Shown here one piece after another: positions 16,363-24,606 of a stretch of 64,000 nt of DNA (its first letter is position 1; each line of letters begins with the position of its first letter). The notes under the pieces were generated by a model. That model was not told where the DNA came from. It was given only the letters and a program-made list of their open reading frames with translations, and did not search any database. The position numbers and the translations under genes are program-made. This DNA comes from DAIDKA01 sp036489445 (GTDB taxonomy: Bacteria > Pseudomonadota > Gammaproteobacteria > Steroidobacterales > Steroidobacteraceae): assembly GCA_036489445.1 (NCBI GenBank), contig DASXFV010000016.1:1-64000 (forward strand), given 5' to 3'.

Positions 16363-17610
16363 TCAGGCAGGTTGGGCGACGAACTCGGGGACCAGCTTGG
16401 GCGCCGTCTCGCGCAGACCAAAGGTCACCAGGATGGCCAGCACAGCGATGCCAATCAGTATCCAAGGAAGGATGCCGAGGCCGGCTTTGTCGGCTGCCCA
16501 GCCGATCACCACCGGCATCGCGCCCGCGCCAAGCATCTCGCCAAACGCAGCATTGAATCCCATCGCAGTGGCCTCCAGATGCAGTGGCGCGGATTCCCCC
16601 GGGATGACGTTCATGATCAGGATGCTGGATCCGGCAATGCCGCCCGCAAGAATGGCGCCGGCAAAGACCAGTGGCAGCGAGCCGTCGCTGAAGGCGAGGA
16701 CAAGCAAGCCGAGCATGGAGGCCGTGAAGCTGCCGAATATGGCCAGTTTCCGTCCGAAATGGTCGGACAGCATGGGTCCAATGAAGCCGAAGGCGATCAT
16801 GGCCGCACCCTGGGCGGTTACCACGACACCCATCATTGGATTGCTCAGGCCCAGCACATTGACCAGATAGAGTGGCAGGAAGCCGGTGACTCCAACTATG
16901 ACGGTCATATTGAGCGTGGCCAAAGTCATCGTGAAGCGCAGGTTGCGAAGCTTTACCAGAGGAATGATGCTGCCCTTTGGCACGGCGCTCGTGGGTGCAT
17001 CGCGCTTGGGGTTACGCACGAGCCTCCACATCAGAAAAGCCATGACCAACCCCGGTACGCCAGCAATCCAGAAGGCATGCCGCCAGCCCCAAAGTGTCCC
17101 GATGCCGACGAAGACCAGCGGTCCGAATAGGGGTATGGCGTTAAGGCCGATGGTCGAGAGCATGCCGATCGCCAGCCCGCGGCGCTCGGGAGCGACCTCG
17201 CTGGTGACGATATGCGTGCTGACCGGCGGCAACCCGCCTTCGGCCATGCCCATCAGGGCGCGCGCGGCGAGCAGCGTCAGGAAACCGACCGCCAACCCTG
17301 AGCTGATCGATGCAACCGAGAAAGTCACCGTGCCCGCGATCAGCAGCAGTTTGCTGCGGCCGGTCAGGTCAGCAGCCCTGGCGAGCCCGAAACTCGACAG
17401 GGCCCAGGTGACCGCAAGGACACCGGTGACCATCCCGACCTGGGTATTGCTGAGGGAGAACTCGGGCTGGATCATCGGCGCGAGCAGCCCGAAGGCGTTC
17501 CGGTCGAGGAACACGATACCCATGTTCACGCCGAGCAGGCCGACGAGCATCGTCTGATAGCCCCGACTCGTTTGCGCTCTGAATGCGCGCGCAGCTGTAA
17601 TCGACGTCAT
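16363..17610 (-). CDS. MFS transporter (anion:cation symporter-like)
   Basis: 415 residues with about 12 hydrophobic segments and the MFS inter-helix motif region (FGLARAADLTGRSKLLL) between helices 2 and 3, plus GPMLSDHFGRKLAIFG after helix 8. The N-terminus (NMGIVFLDRNAFGLLAPMIQPEF) and overall order resemble the hexuronate/phthalate-type ACS branch. ATG 17610 has GGGAG at 9 nt and is preferred to upstream starts. The substrate is unknown; a hexuronate role would fit the uxa genes 10 kb away but is only a guess. Confidence 0.82.
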   Translation of the reverse strand: MTSITAARAFRAQTSRGYQTMLVGLLGVNMGIVFLDRNAFGLLAPMIQPEFSLSNTQVGMVTGVLAVTWALSSFGLARAADLTGRSKLLLIAGTVTFSVASISSGLAVGFLTLLAARALMGMAEGGLPPVSTHIVTSEVAPERRGLAIGMLSTIGLNAIPLFGPLVFVGIGTLWGWRHAFWIAGVPGLVMAFLMWRLVRNPKRDAPTSAVPKGSIIPLVKLRNLRFTMTLATLNMTVIVGVTGFLPLYLVNVLGLSNPMMGVVVTAQGAAMIAFGFIGPMLSDHFGRKLAIFGSFTASMLGLLVLAFSDGSLPLVFAGAILAGGIAGSSILIMNVIPGESAPLHLEATAMGFNAAFGEMLGAGAMPVVIGWAADKAGLGILPWILIGIAVLAILVTFGLRETAPKLVPEFVAQPA

Positions 17611-17724
17611 TCTTGTTCTCCCTGAGGGAGACGGCGCGACACGACCGTCGGCGGATCCTAGCAGGGTCGCTGTGTAGGGGCACGTCCCTACCTGCGCATG
17701 GCCGTGCATGCTAAAACCTTTGCA

Positions 17725-18435
17725 ATGGAACTTCGTGTGCACCAGCCATGGTGTCGTCTCGTCCTTCAGCTGTTCGGCTTCGCCTTACGCGGGTGCAGCC
17801 TGCTCGGTATTGCGAGCCTGACCGGTTGCGCCATGCACCCGGCCGCAGTGCAACCCGCCCACAGCCTGAGAACCTCGGATCCGGTTGCCGTGTATGTCGC
17901 AAGGCGCACCTGGCATGTGGATGTGGGTTTCGCCGCTACAGATCTCGACCCATCGCTCGCGCCGGTAAAAGCCGAATTCGCGACGGCGAAGTATCTATTT
18001 TTTGGTTTTGGGGATCGCCGCTATCTGCTGGCCAGGAGGAAAAACGGCCCGGTGCTGCTGCGCGCGCTCTGGCCAGGGCCCGCGCTCATATTGGTGACCG
18101 CGCTAGCGGGCCCGCCCACGTTGGCGTTCGGGCAATCGCAGGTCATCAGGATTGAGTTGAGCGCGAATCAGGCGCAGGCGATGCAATCGTTCATCCGCGC
18201 CTCGATGACCGGGTCCGATCCGCGTCCTTTAGCGCCCGGGCCGTATGCGGGCAGCACTTACTACGCGGCGCCGCAACAGTACTCAGCGCTGCACACGTGC
18301 AATACCTGGGCCGCGGAAGCACTGCAGACCGGCGGTCAGCCCGTACGCGCCAGAGGCGTGGTCTTTGCCGGCCAATTGTGGCGCCAATTGATGCGGCTCG
18401 CCCCCGCGGGCATTGCTGTCCACGTGGTTCGTTGA
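17725..18435 (+). CDS. DUF2459-family lipoprotein
   Basis: About 236 residues. A hydrophobic leader ends in LTGC (lipobox, Cys at about residue 35), so it should be an outer-membrane-directed lipoprotein. The body carries RRTWHVDVGFAAT, FFGFGDRRYLLA and the C-terminal HTCNTWAAEALQTGG typical of the DUF2459 / TIGR02117 family, whose function is unknown. The conserved Cys, His and Asp residues suggest a papain-like or NlpC-like enzyme, but this is inference. An alternative start is ATG 17698, inside the divergent MFS promoter region. Confidence 0.75.
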   Translation: MELRVHQPWCRLVLQLFGFALRGCSLLGIASLTGCAMHPAAVQPAHSLRTSDPVAVYVARRTWHVDVGFAATDLDPSLAPVKAEFATAKYLFFGFGDRRYLLARRKNGPVLLRALWPGPALILVTALAGPPTLAFGQSQVIRIELSANQAQAMQSFIRASMTGSDPRPLAPGPYAGSTYYAAPQQYSALHTCNTWAAEALQTGGQPVRARGVVFAGQLWRQLMRLAPAGIAVHVVR

Positions 18436-18453
18436 GAACTCAACGGCGGCTGA

Positions 18454-18639
18454 TCAATTGCAGGGCGGCGGACCGCCATTCTGGCATACCACCGTCGTCG
18501 AATTGTTTGGCGGCACCACCACTGTGGTCTTTGCGGGCGGCGATGGGTTCGAGCTGCTGATGCAACCGCTCAACAACCCAGCCGCCAGCAGCGCGCCTGC
18601 TGCCATCATCGCCGTGCCTGACACCTTCATTGCCATCAT
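18454..18639 (-). CDS. Small lipoprotein (61 aa)
   Basis: A 61-residue protein with a full lipoprotein signal: MMAMKVSGTAMMAAGALL then AAGLLSGC (lipobox). The mature peptide of about 35 residues is rich in Pro, Ser, Thr and Asn and has a second pair of Cys near the C-terminus. AAGGAGG sits just upstream of the tandem ATG codons at 18639/18636, which strongly supports translation. It is convergent with the DUF2459 gene, 18 bp apart. No homologous family is recognised. Confidence 0.7.
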   Translation of the reverse strand: MMAMKVSGTAMMAAGALLAAGLLSGCISSSNPSPPAKTTVVVPPNNSTTVVCQNGGPPPCN

Positions 18640-18821
18640 CGCCTCCTTGGCCTTGGCATCATGCGGGCCCTTATGGCGGGATGGTGCTTGAGGCAGGCCA
18701 CAGCAGGCAGCGGTGAATGTCGCAGACGCCTCTCAGTGTGCGCCTACACGTCGCGCAGTCAGGCACCCGGAAACAGCTGCCCCCACGCTGCTAAGATGGG
18801 CCAAGACCCCATGAGTTGCCC

Positions 18822-19760
18822 ATGTCGCAGCATCGCCAGCCACCCAACATCTTCGCCGGTCCGTACATCGACCGACGCTCTGAACTGCGCGAGAACGCGG
18901 CGGGTCTGCGCGCCATCCTTGCCGATCCAACCACTCGGTACATGGTGTCGGTAGCGGGCCAGCACCTGCTGTATGCCAATGAGCCCAGGGCCGGGGAGGC
19001 CGCCAACCCGACGCAGGCCCTGGCCCGCATCGCCTTTCTGGCACCGGAACATCCCCTGGTGCGCGGTGCCAATGAAACGGACCTGGTGCTCCTCGGTCGA
19101 TTCCAGGGCGCCTGGTGCGTGCTGATTGACCTGGCCGCGAACGCCTCAATTGCGCTGCCGGAAGGTACTGAACTCGTCGAACTGCGCCCACTTGCGGCGG
19201 TGTTGTCCGCGCCCGAATCGGCGCTGTTGGCTTACGCCCGCGGCTTGTCGCTGTGGCGGGCCAGGCACCGCTACTGCAGCATCTGCGCAGCACCCACGCT
19301 CCCCATCCGTGGCGGACATGTCCTGCGGTGTAACAATTTGCAGCAGCCGCATGAGTTCTTTCCGCGCATCGATCCAGCCATCATCGTGCTCGTGAGCGAT
19401 GCTGATCGGGCCCTGCTGGGCAGACAGGCCAGCTGGCCGCCAGGGCGATACTCGACCATCGCAGGCTTTGTCGAACCCGGCGAGAGTCTCGAGGATGCCG
19501 TTGCGCGCGAGGTGCTGGAGGAAACCGGCGTGGAAGTCGCTGAGGTCCGGTACCAGTCCTCACAACCATGGCCCTTCCCGGCCTCTTTGATGTTGGGGTT
19601 CCGCGCCACCGCCGGTGTCAGACGGATCATTGAGCGCGGCAGCGAACTGGAAGACGTGCAGTGGTTCTCGCGTGCCGACCTCAAGTCAGGACGAGTGCTG
19701 CTGCCGCCGCCGCATGCCATCGCACGACGACTGATCGGTTCCTGGCTGGACGAGGGCTGA
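18822..19760 (+). CDS. nudC: NADH pyrophosphatase (NudC-like)
   Basis: 312 residues. The Nudix box GFVEPGESLEDAVAREVLEE begins at about residue 213, and the NADH-specific SQPWPFPASLMLGF array follows, both diagnostic of NudC. NudC hydrolyses NAD(H) and removes NAD caps from RNA. The zinc ribbon before the Nudix domain has CSIC and one further Cys (LRCNN), but the expected fourth Cys is absent and the loop is two residues longer than usual. ATG 18822 is chosen over a TTG at 18816. Confidence 0.9.
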   Translation: MSQHRQPPNIFAGPYIDRRSELRENAAGLRAILADPTTRYMVSVAGQHLLYANEPRAGEAANPTQALARIAFLAPEHPLVRGANETDLVLLGRFQGAWCVLIDLAANASIALPEGTELVELRPLAAVLSAPESALLAYARGLSLWRARHRYCSICAAPTLPIRGGHVLRCNNLQQPHEFFPRIDPAIIVLVSDADRALLGRQASWPPGRYSTIAGFVEPGESLEDAVAREVLEETGVEVAEVRYQSSQPWPFPASLMLGFRATAGVRRIIERGSELEDVQWFSRADLKSGRVLLPPPHAIARRLIGSWLDEG

Positions 19761-19768
19761 TTCAAGCG

Positions 19769-20608
19769 ATGTGCCTGCTGGTCATGGCCTGGCGGACCCA
19801 CCCACGCTACCGGCTCGTCGTCGCCGCCAATCGCGATGAGTATCACGCACGGCCCACGGCACCCATGGCCGTCTGGAACGATGCACCGGGTGTCCTGGCC
19901 GGCCGCGATCTGTCGGCTCAAGGCACCTGGCTCGCAGTGGATCAGCAGCGCCGCTTTGGCATCATCACCAACTTCCGCGATGTGCAGGCCAGGCGTCCCG
20001 ATGCGCCCAGCCGCGGCGGTCTGATACCCGACTGGTTGCGACACAGCACCATGCCGGCTCTGGCTCTCCAGCAGGTGGAACCCAAAGCGCACCGCTACGC
20101 AGGCTTCAATCTGCTGCTCAGCGATGCACAGAGTCTGTGGTATGCATCCAATCGTGCACCGCGTTTTTCCCGCGCATTGGAACCGGGCGTCTACGGTTTG
20201 AGCAATCTGCTGCTGGACACACCCTGGCCCAAGCTGACGCGCGTGCGGGAAAAGTTTACCGCATGGCTCGCGGAGGAATTCGCGGCGAGTTCCTCTGCCC
20301 TATCCTGCGGCCCGTCCTCGGGGCCGGCTGCCAGCGAGCGATTGTTCGCCCTGCTTGCCGACCGCACGCGCAGCCTGCCCGACGGACCCGCAGGCGCGCG
20401 ACCGCTGCCGCCGGAGTGGGCCGAAATATTGTCTTCCCCATTCGTGGTGCATCCGGTATTCGGCACCCGTTGCTCCACTGTGGTGATGATCGGCTACGAC
20501 GGCTCGCTGCATGTACAGGAGCGCCGCTTTGCTGCCGACGGCACCGTCACGGGCGACAGTAGCTGGCCACTCGCGCCAGGTGAATGGCCCACGACATCCG
20601 TCGCGTAG
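19769..20608 (+). CDS. NRDE (TANGO2-like) family protein
   Basis: 279 residues. The N-terminus begins with Cys (MCLLVMAW) and contains VVAANRDEYHARPTAPM, the NRDE motif that names the family. GRDLSAQGTWLAVD, FGIITNFRD and YGLSNLLLDTPWPKL are further family blocks. The N-terminal Cys suggests an Ntn-hydrolase fold; eukaryotic TANGO2 is linked to haem and lipid handling, while the bacterial role is unclear. It starts 8 bp after nudC ends and is probably cotranscribed. Confidence 0.88.
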   Translation: MCLLVMAWRTHPRYRLVVAANRDEYHARPTAPMAVWNDAPGVLAGRDLSAQGTWLAVDQQRRFGIITNFRDVQARRPDAPSRGGLIPDWLRHSTMPALALQQVEPKAHRYAGFNLLLSDAQSLWYASNRAPRFSRALEPGVYGLSNLLLDTPWPKLTRVREKFTAWLAEEFAASSSALSCGPSSGPAASERLFALLADRTRSLPDGPAGARPLPPEWAEILSSPFVVHPVFGTRCSTVVMIGYDGSLHVQERRFAADGTVTGDSSWPLAPGEWPTTSVA

Positions 20609-20647
20609 CGTCGCGGGATCCGCGGCGACGCCTGCACTTGACCATCG

Positions 20648-20682
20648 TGCATTTATATGCATAATGTGCGCAACTTTATGCA
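20648..20682. promoter_or_regulatory. Pair of ARG boxes (ArgR operator)
   Basis: The 14-bp palindrome TGCAT-TTAT-ATGCA lies at 20648-20661. A second, weaker box CGCAACTTTATGCA is at 20669-20682, exactly 21 bp downstream. E. coli ArgR hexamers bind paired 18-bp boxes with a 3-bp gap, the same phasing. The pair lies just before argR, so the operon is probably repressed by its first product with arginine. Confidence 0.75.
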
Positions 20683-20693
20683 GCAGGCCTGCC

Positions 20694-21146
20694 GTGCTTT
20701 CGGACACCCAGCAATTCGACCGCCGTAACGCCATCGTGCGCATCCTGCGCAATGGTCTCGTGCGCAAGCAGGGCGACCTGGTGCATATGCTGCAACGCGA
20801 TGGGTATCCGGTCACACAGTCTTCCATCAGCCGGGATCTTCGGGACCTGGGCGTGCTGAAGGCCGGCGGCCGCTATGTCATGCCGCCGGATGAGATCACG
20901 CGCGCCAATGGCGACTTCGGCGCGCTGGCACAGTTCGTACGCCAGATCCTTCCCGCGGGTTCCTGCCTGACCGTGGTCAAGACGACCATCGGCGCCGCGG
21001 CCAGCGTTGCGGTCGCCATCGACAAGGCCGCATGGCCGGAAGTCGTGGGCACCATTTCCGGCGATGACACCATTTTCATCGCCACCCACGGTGAGCCTGC
21101 CCAGGAGCAACTCATCGCGCGCCTTCGATCGAACTTCAGAGTCTGA
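20694..21146 (+). CDS. argR: Arginine repressor
   Basis: 150 residues, close to E. coli ArgR (156). The N-terminal winged helix (NAIVRILRNGLVRKQGDLVHML...TQSSISRDLRDLGV) carries the SSISRDL recognition segment. The C-terminal oligomerisation and arginine-binding domain has VVKTTIGAAASVAVAIDKA and GTISGDDTIFIAT (paired acidic residues for arginine). GTG 20694 is chosen because an upstream ATG at 20664 would place the operator inside the gene. It is first in the arg operon, 5 bp before argG. Confidence 0.93.
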   Translation: MLSDTQQFDRRNAIVRILRNGLVRKQGDLVHMLQRDGYPVTQSSISRDLRDLGVLKAGGRYVMPPDEITRANGDFGALAQFVRQILPAGSCLTVVKTTIGAAASVAVAIDKAAWPEVVGTISGDDTIFIATHGEPAQEQLIARLRSNFRV

Positions 21147-21151
21147 ATACC

Positions 21152-22375
21152 ATGCCCAAGACTGTTTCCAAGAGTGACGAACCCATTGTCCTCGCCTACT
21201 CAGGCGGCCTGGATACCTCTTTTCTGGTGCCCTGGGTGGCGGAGAATTATGGCCGGCCCGTCATCACCGTCACCGTCGACACCGGCGGCATCGATGCGGC
21301 GACCGCCAGCGCGCTCAGTTCACGTGCGCACGCGCTGGGATCCGTCGAGCATCACACCATCGATGCGCGCGCCGATTACTTCGAGCAGGTGCTGCGCTTC
21401 CTGATCATGGGGAATGTGCGCCGTGGTCAGCTGTATCCGCTGTGCGTCGGTGCCGAGCGCGTCATGCAGGCCCAGACCATCGCCCTGATGGCGCGCAAGC
21501 TCGGCACCAATACCATTGCCCACGGCTGCACGGCCGCCGGCAACGACCAGGTGCGCTTCGAAGTGGCGCTGCGCACCCTGGCGCCGGAACTCACGGTGCT
21601 GGCACCCGTGCGCGACAAAGCCTTCCAGCGCAAGGATGAACTTGCGTACCTGGAAGAGCGCAAATTGCCCGTGCCACCCTGGGGCGCCGCCTACTCGGTG
21701 AATCGCGGCCTGTGGGGCGTCACCATCGGTGGCAAGGAAACTCTCAATTCCCATGGCAGCATTCCGGATGATGCCTGGGTGCTCTCCCGCGACGCCTTCA
21801 GCAAGCCCCAGGCGCCCGAGCGGCACACCATCAGCTTCGAGAAGGGGCGCCCCAGCGCCCTGGATGGCCGCAAACTTGATCCGGTGACGCTCATCGAACA
21901 GCTTGAAGTGATGGGCGCGAAATTCGGCCTCGGGCGCGGCATCCACCTCGGTGACACCATCATCGGTACCAAGGGCCGCGTGGCCTTCGAGGCCCCGGCC
22001 GCCGAGACCCTGCTGAATGCACATCGCGAACTGGAGAAGCTGGTGCTCACCGCGCGGCAGCAGCGCATCAAGGAACTGGTGGCGAACCCTTATGGGGATC
22101 TGGTGCATGAGGGCCAGCTGCTCGATCCGGTGTGCCGCGACATCGAGGCGTTGCTGGTGTCCTCGCAGGAGCGCGTGACCGGCGATGTGCATGTATTGAT
22201 GCGGCCGGGGAGCCTGTTCGTCGAAGGCGTGGATTCGCCTTACTCGTTGCTGGCCGCCTCGCGCGGCGTGTACGGCGAAGCCGCAGGCGAGTGGACCGCC
22301 ACCGATGCCCTCGGTTTTTCAAAGATTGTTTCGTTGACCGGTGTGTTCCACCGGCGCGCCGGCCAGGGCACCTGA
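21152..22375 (+). CDS. argG: Argininosuccinate synthase
   Basis: 407 residues. PIVLAYSGGLDTSFLVPW at the N-terminus is the ATP-pyrophosphatase P-loop of ArgG, and NTIAHGCTAAGNDQVRFEVA is the citrulline/aspartate region. It joins citrulline and aspartate with ATP. It differs from the common bacterial type (for example a GGIDAATASALS segment instead of the usual DVGQ text) and looks like the version found in Xanthomonadales and Bacteroidetes. It follows argR by 5 bp and precedes the P-loop gene by 29 bp. Confidence 0.93.
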   Translation: MPKTVSKSDEPIVLAYSGGLDTSFLVPWVAENYGRPVITVTVDTGGIDAATASALSSRAHALGSVEHHTIDARADYFEQVLRFLIMGNVRRGQLYPLCVGAERVMQAQTIALMARKLGTNTIAHGCTAAGNDQVRFEVALRTLAPELTVLAPVRDKAFQRKDELAYLEERKLPVPPWGAAYSVNRGLWGVTIGGKETLNSHGSIPDDAWVLSRDAFSKPQAPERHTISFEKGRPSALDGRKLDPVTLIEQLEVMGAKFGLGRGIHLGDTIIGTKGRVAFEAPAAETLLNAHRELEKLVLTARQQRIKELVANPYGDLVHEGQLLDPVCRDIEALLVSSQERVTGDVHVLMRPGSLFVEGVDSPYSLLAASRGVYGEAAGEWTATDALGFSKIVSLTGVFHRRAGQGT

Positions 22376-22404
22376 GCCACTTACGAGTCAAGGAGAACGC
22401 TTAA

Positions 22405-23514
22405 GTGAGAAGCGTCGTCGTCGACAAGATCGCCTCCGTCACCCAGGCCTGCGGACTGGCGCGCGAAGTGCGCATCTCGGCTGATATTCCGGCCGAGGAA
22501 GGCGTGGTGGTGGTGGTGGAGGTCCTGACCAATAAGGCCAACTACAACACCCTGGAACTCACCAGTGGCCGGATGGCCAAGGTGGGCAAGGGCGATGTGG
22601 TCATCGGTGCGCTCGGTCATCGCAAGGCGCTGTTCGGCTATTCGGGACATGTACCGCCCAACGTGAAGCCGGGCGACATCATCCAGATGCTGAACATCGG
22701 CGGCGTGCTGGGTCTGTGCGATTCGGCCAACCCGGACAAGGGCAAGCCGTTTGATTGCCGCGTGCTGGGAGGGGTGCTGACTTTCCCGTACCTGGGCGAG
22801 CGCATCGGTGTACCGGCACGTGTCGGGGCACGCCGGCTGGACCAGCACAGCAAGCTCGACACCGGTGGCGTGCCGGTGATCGCCCTGGCTGGAACCTGCA
22901 TGGAGGCCGGCAAGACCGCCGCCGCCTGCGCCATCATCAGCCGCATGCGCCACCGCGGCCTCACCATTGATGCCTTCAAGGCCACGGGCGTTTCCCTGCG
23001 CCGCGACATCCTCGCCATGGAAGATGCGGGTGCGCGCAATTCGCTCATCTTCACCGATCTGGGCGTGGTCACGACCACGCGGGCGAACGGCCCCGCGCTC
23101 ACCCGCACCATGCTCACGGAGCTTGCGGCAAACAAGCCGGACGTCATCGTCTTTGAGCTGGGTGATGGCCTGCTGGGCACCTATGGTGTGGATGCCATTC
23201 TGGAATGCGCCGACATCCGCAGCGCCCTGACCGGGGTCGTGCTGTCGGCCAACGATCCGGTGGCCGCCTGGGGCGGTGTCACGCTGCTGCGCGAGCGTTT
23301 CAAGATCGATCCTTGTGTCGTCACCGGTCCGTCCACCGACAACGCGGTGGGCGTCCAGATCATTCAGGAACAGATGAAGGTTGCGGCTTTCAACGCCATG
23401 GGCAACGGTGCGGCGCTGGGGGATCACCTCATCAAGCACCTGGGTCTGGCCATCCGTTCACCGGATGCGGCCAACGACGGCGCGACAGACGTTGCAGCCA
23501 CGGGAACGGCATGA
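22405..23514 (+). CDS. P-loop NTPase of unknown function in the arginine operon
   Basis: 369 residues. The first 150 residues are beta-rich (EEGVVVVVEVLTNKANYNTLE, VKPGDIIQMLNIGGVLG). From about residue 157 comes a nucleotide-binding domain with P-loop GTCMEAGKT (163-171), then helix and strand text (GLTIDAFKATGVSLRRD) and a Walker-B-like VIVFELGDG (247-255). The fold looks like dethiobiotin-synthetase/CobQ-type P-loop proteins, perhaps distantly DUF1611 (to which I recall the D-glutamate N-acetyltransferase DgcN belonging), but I cannot prove that. The start is GTG 22405 with AAGGAG 9 nt upstream. It overlaps argC by 4 bp, so an arginine-related role is likely. Confidence 0.7.
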   Translation: MRSVVVDKIASVTQACGLAREVRISADIPAEEGVVVVVEVLTNKANYNTLELTSGRMAKVGKGDVVIGALGHRKALFGYSGHVPPNVKPGDIIQMLNIGGVLGLCDSANPDKGKPFDCRVLGGVLTFPYLGERIGVPARVGARRLDQHSKLDTGGVPVIALAGTCMEAGKTAAACAIISRMRHRGLTIDAFKATGVSLRRDILAMEDAGARNSLIFTDLGVVTTTRANGPALTRTMLTELAANKPDVIVFELGDGLLGTYGVDAILECADIRSALTGVVLSANDPVAAWGGVTLLRERFKIDPCVVTGPSTDNAVGVQIIQEQMKVAAFNAMGNGAALGDHLIKHLGLAIRSPDAANDGATDVAATGTA

Positions 23515-24599
23515 ACGCCACGGCCACCTCCAGCACCGCAGCTGAGGCCATTCCGGCCATCATCCTCGGCGGCAGCGGCTATGTGGCCGGCGAACTGCTG
23601 CGATTGCTGGCGGTACATCCAGCCTTCAGGCTCGCGGGCATACTTTCCGACAGTCAGCCCGGCGAACTGATCGGCAACGCCTTCGGACACCTGGCGAGCG
23701 TCTGGCCGGACACACGCTTCCAGTCCCTGGCGCAGATCGAGAACCTGATGCGCGAACTGCCGCGCGCGGCGCTGTTCTGCGCCGCACCGCATGGCGCTGC
23801 GGCGTCGCTGGTGGATTCGCTGCTGAACATCGCCGCCGATGCGGGCAATTCCCCCCGGGTCGTGGACATCTCCGCGGACTTCCGCTACGCCACGGCAGCA
23901 GCCTACGAGGCGGTATACAAACACGCGCATGGCGCCCCGCGCCGGCTGCATGAATTCACCTGCGCACTGCCCGAACACCTGGCGGCCTCGCCGACCCCAC
24001 ACGTGGCACACCCGGGTTGCTTCGCGACGGCCATATTGCTGGCGGCCGTGCCATTGCTGAAGTCGGGGCTGGTGTCCTCCGCGCTGTTTGTCAGCGGCAT
24101 CACCGGCAGCACCGGCTCGGGCCGCAAGCCGGTGGAGGGCACGCACCACCCGCTGCGCCACGGCGATCTGTATGCCTACAACGCATTGGCGCATCGCCAT
24201 GAACCCGAGGTCGCAGCCTGCGCGCTGGCCACGACGGGCGTTGCAGCGGACTTCGCGTTCGTGCCGCATTCGGGACCCTTTGCCCGCGGCATCCATGTCA
24301 CGGTACAGGCATCTTTGAAGTCCACGCGCGATAGCGCCCAGGTGCTCGGATTGCTGCGGGAGTTCTATGCTGCATCACCTTTCGTGCGCGTCACTCCCAC
24401 CGCGCCGCGGGTCAAGAACGTTGTCACGAGCAACTACGCCCACCTGTCTGCGGTTGCCAATGGCCGCACAGTTGCCGTGATGTGTGTCGTCGACAATCTC
24501 ACCAAGGGTGCCGCTGGCGGCGCTGTGCAGTGGATGAACCGCCTGTTCGACCTGCCCGAAACCAGTGGCTTGCTGGCCCCCGCGCCGGGCTGGACCTGA
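23511..24599 (+). CDS. argC: N-acetyl-gamma-glutamyl-phosphate reductase
   Basis: 362 residues. The NADP-binding LGGSGYVAGELLRLL is at about residues 19-33, and the catalytic Cys is in VAHPGCFATAILLAAVPLL (Cys at about 170). SGITGSTGSGRKPVEGTHH and VPHSGPFARGIHVTV are standard ArgC blocks. It reduces N-acetylglutamyl phosphate to the semialdehyde. Related enzymes using succinylated substrates exist in Bacteroidetes, so the acyl group is not certain. Its ATG overlaps the stop of the P-loop gene, and argD follows after 7 bp. Confidence 0.95.
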   Translation: MNATATSSTAAEAIPAIILGGSGYVAGELLRLLAVHPAFRLAGILSDSQPGELIGNAFGHLASVWPDTRFQSLAQIENLMRELPRAALFCAAPHGAAASLVDSLLNIAADAGNSPRVVDISADFRYATAAAYEAVYKHAHGAPRRLHEFTCALPEHLAASPTPHVAHPGCFATAILLAAVPLLKSGLVSSALFVSGITGSTGSGRKPVEGTHHPLRHGDLYAYNALAHRHEPEVAACALATTGVAADFAFVPHSGPFARGIHVTVQASLKSTRDSAQVLGLLREFYAASPFVRVTPTAPRVKNVVTSNYAHLSAVANGRTVAVMCVVDNLTKGAAGGAVQWMNRLFDLPETSGLLAPAPGWT

Positions 24600-24606
24600 G
24601 AAAATC

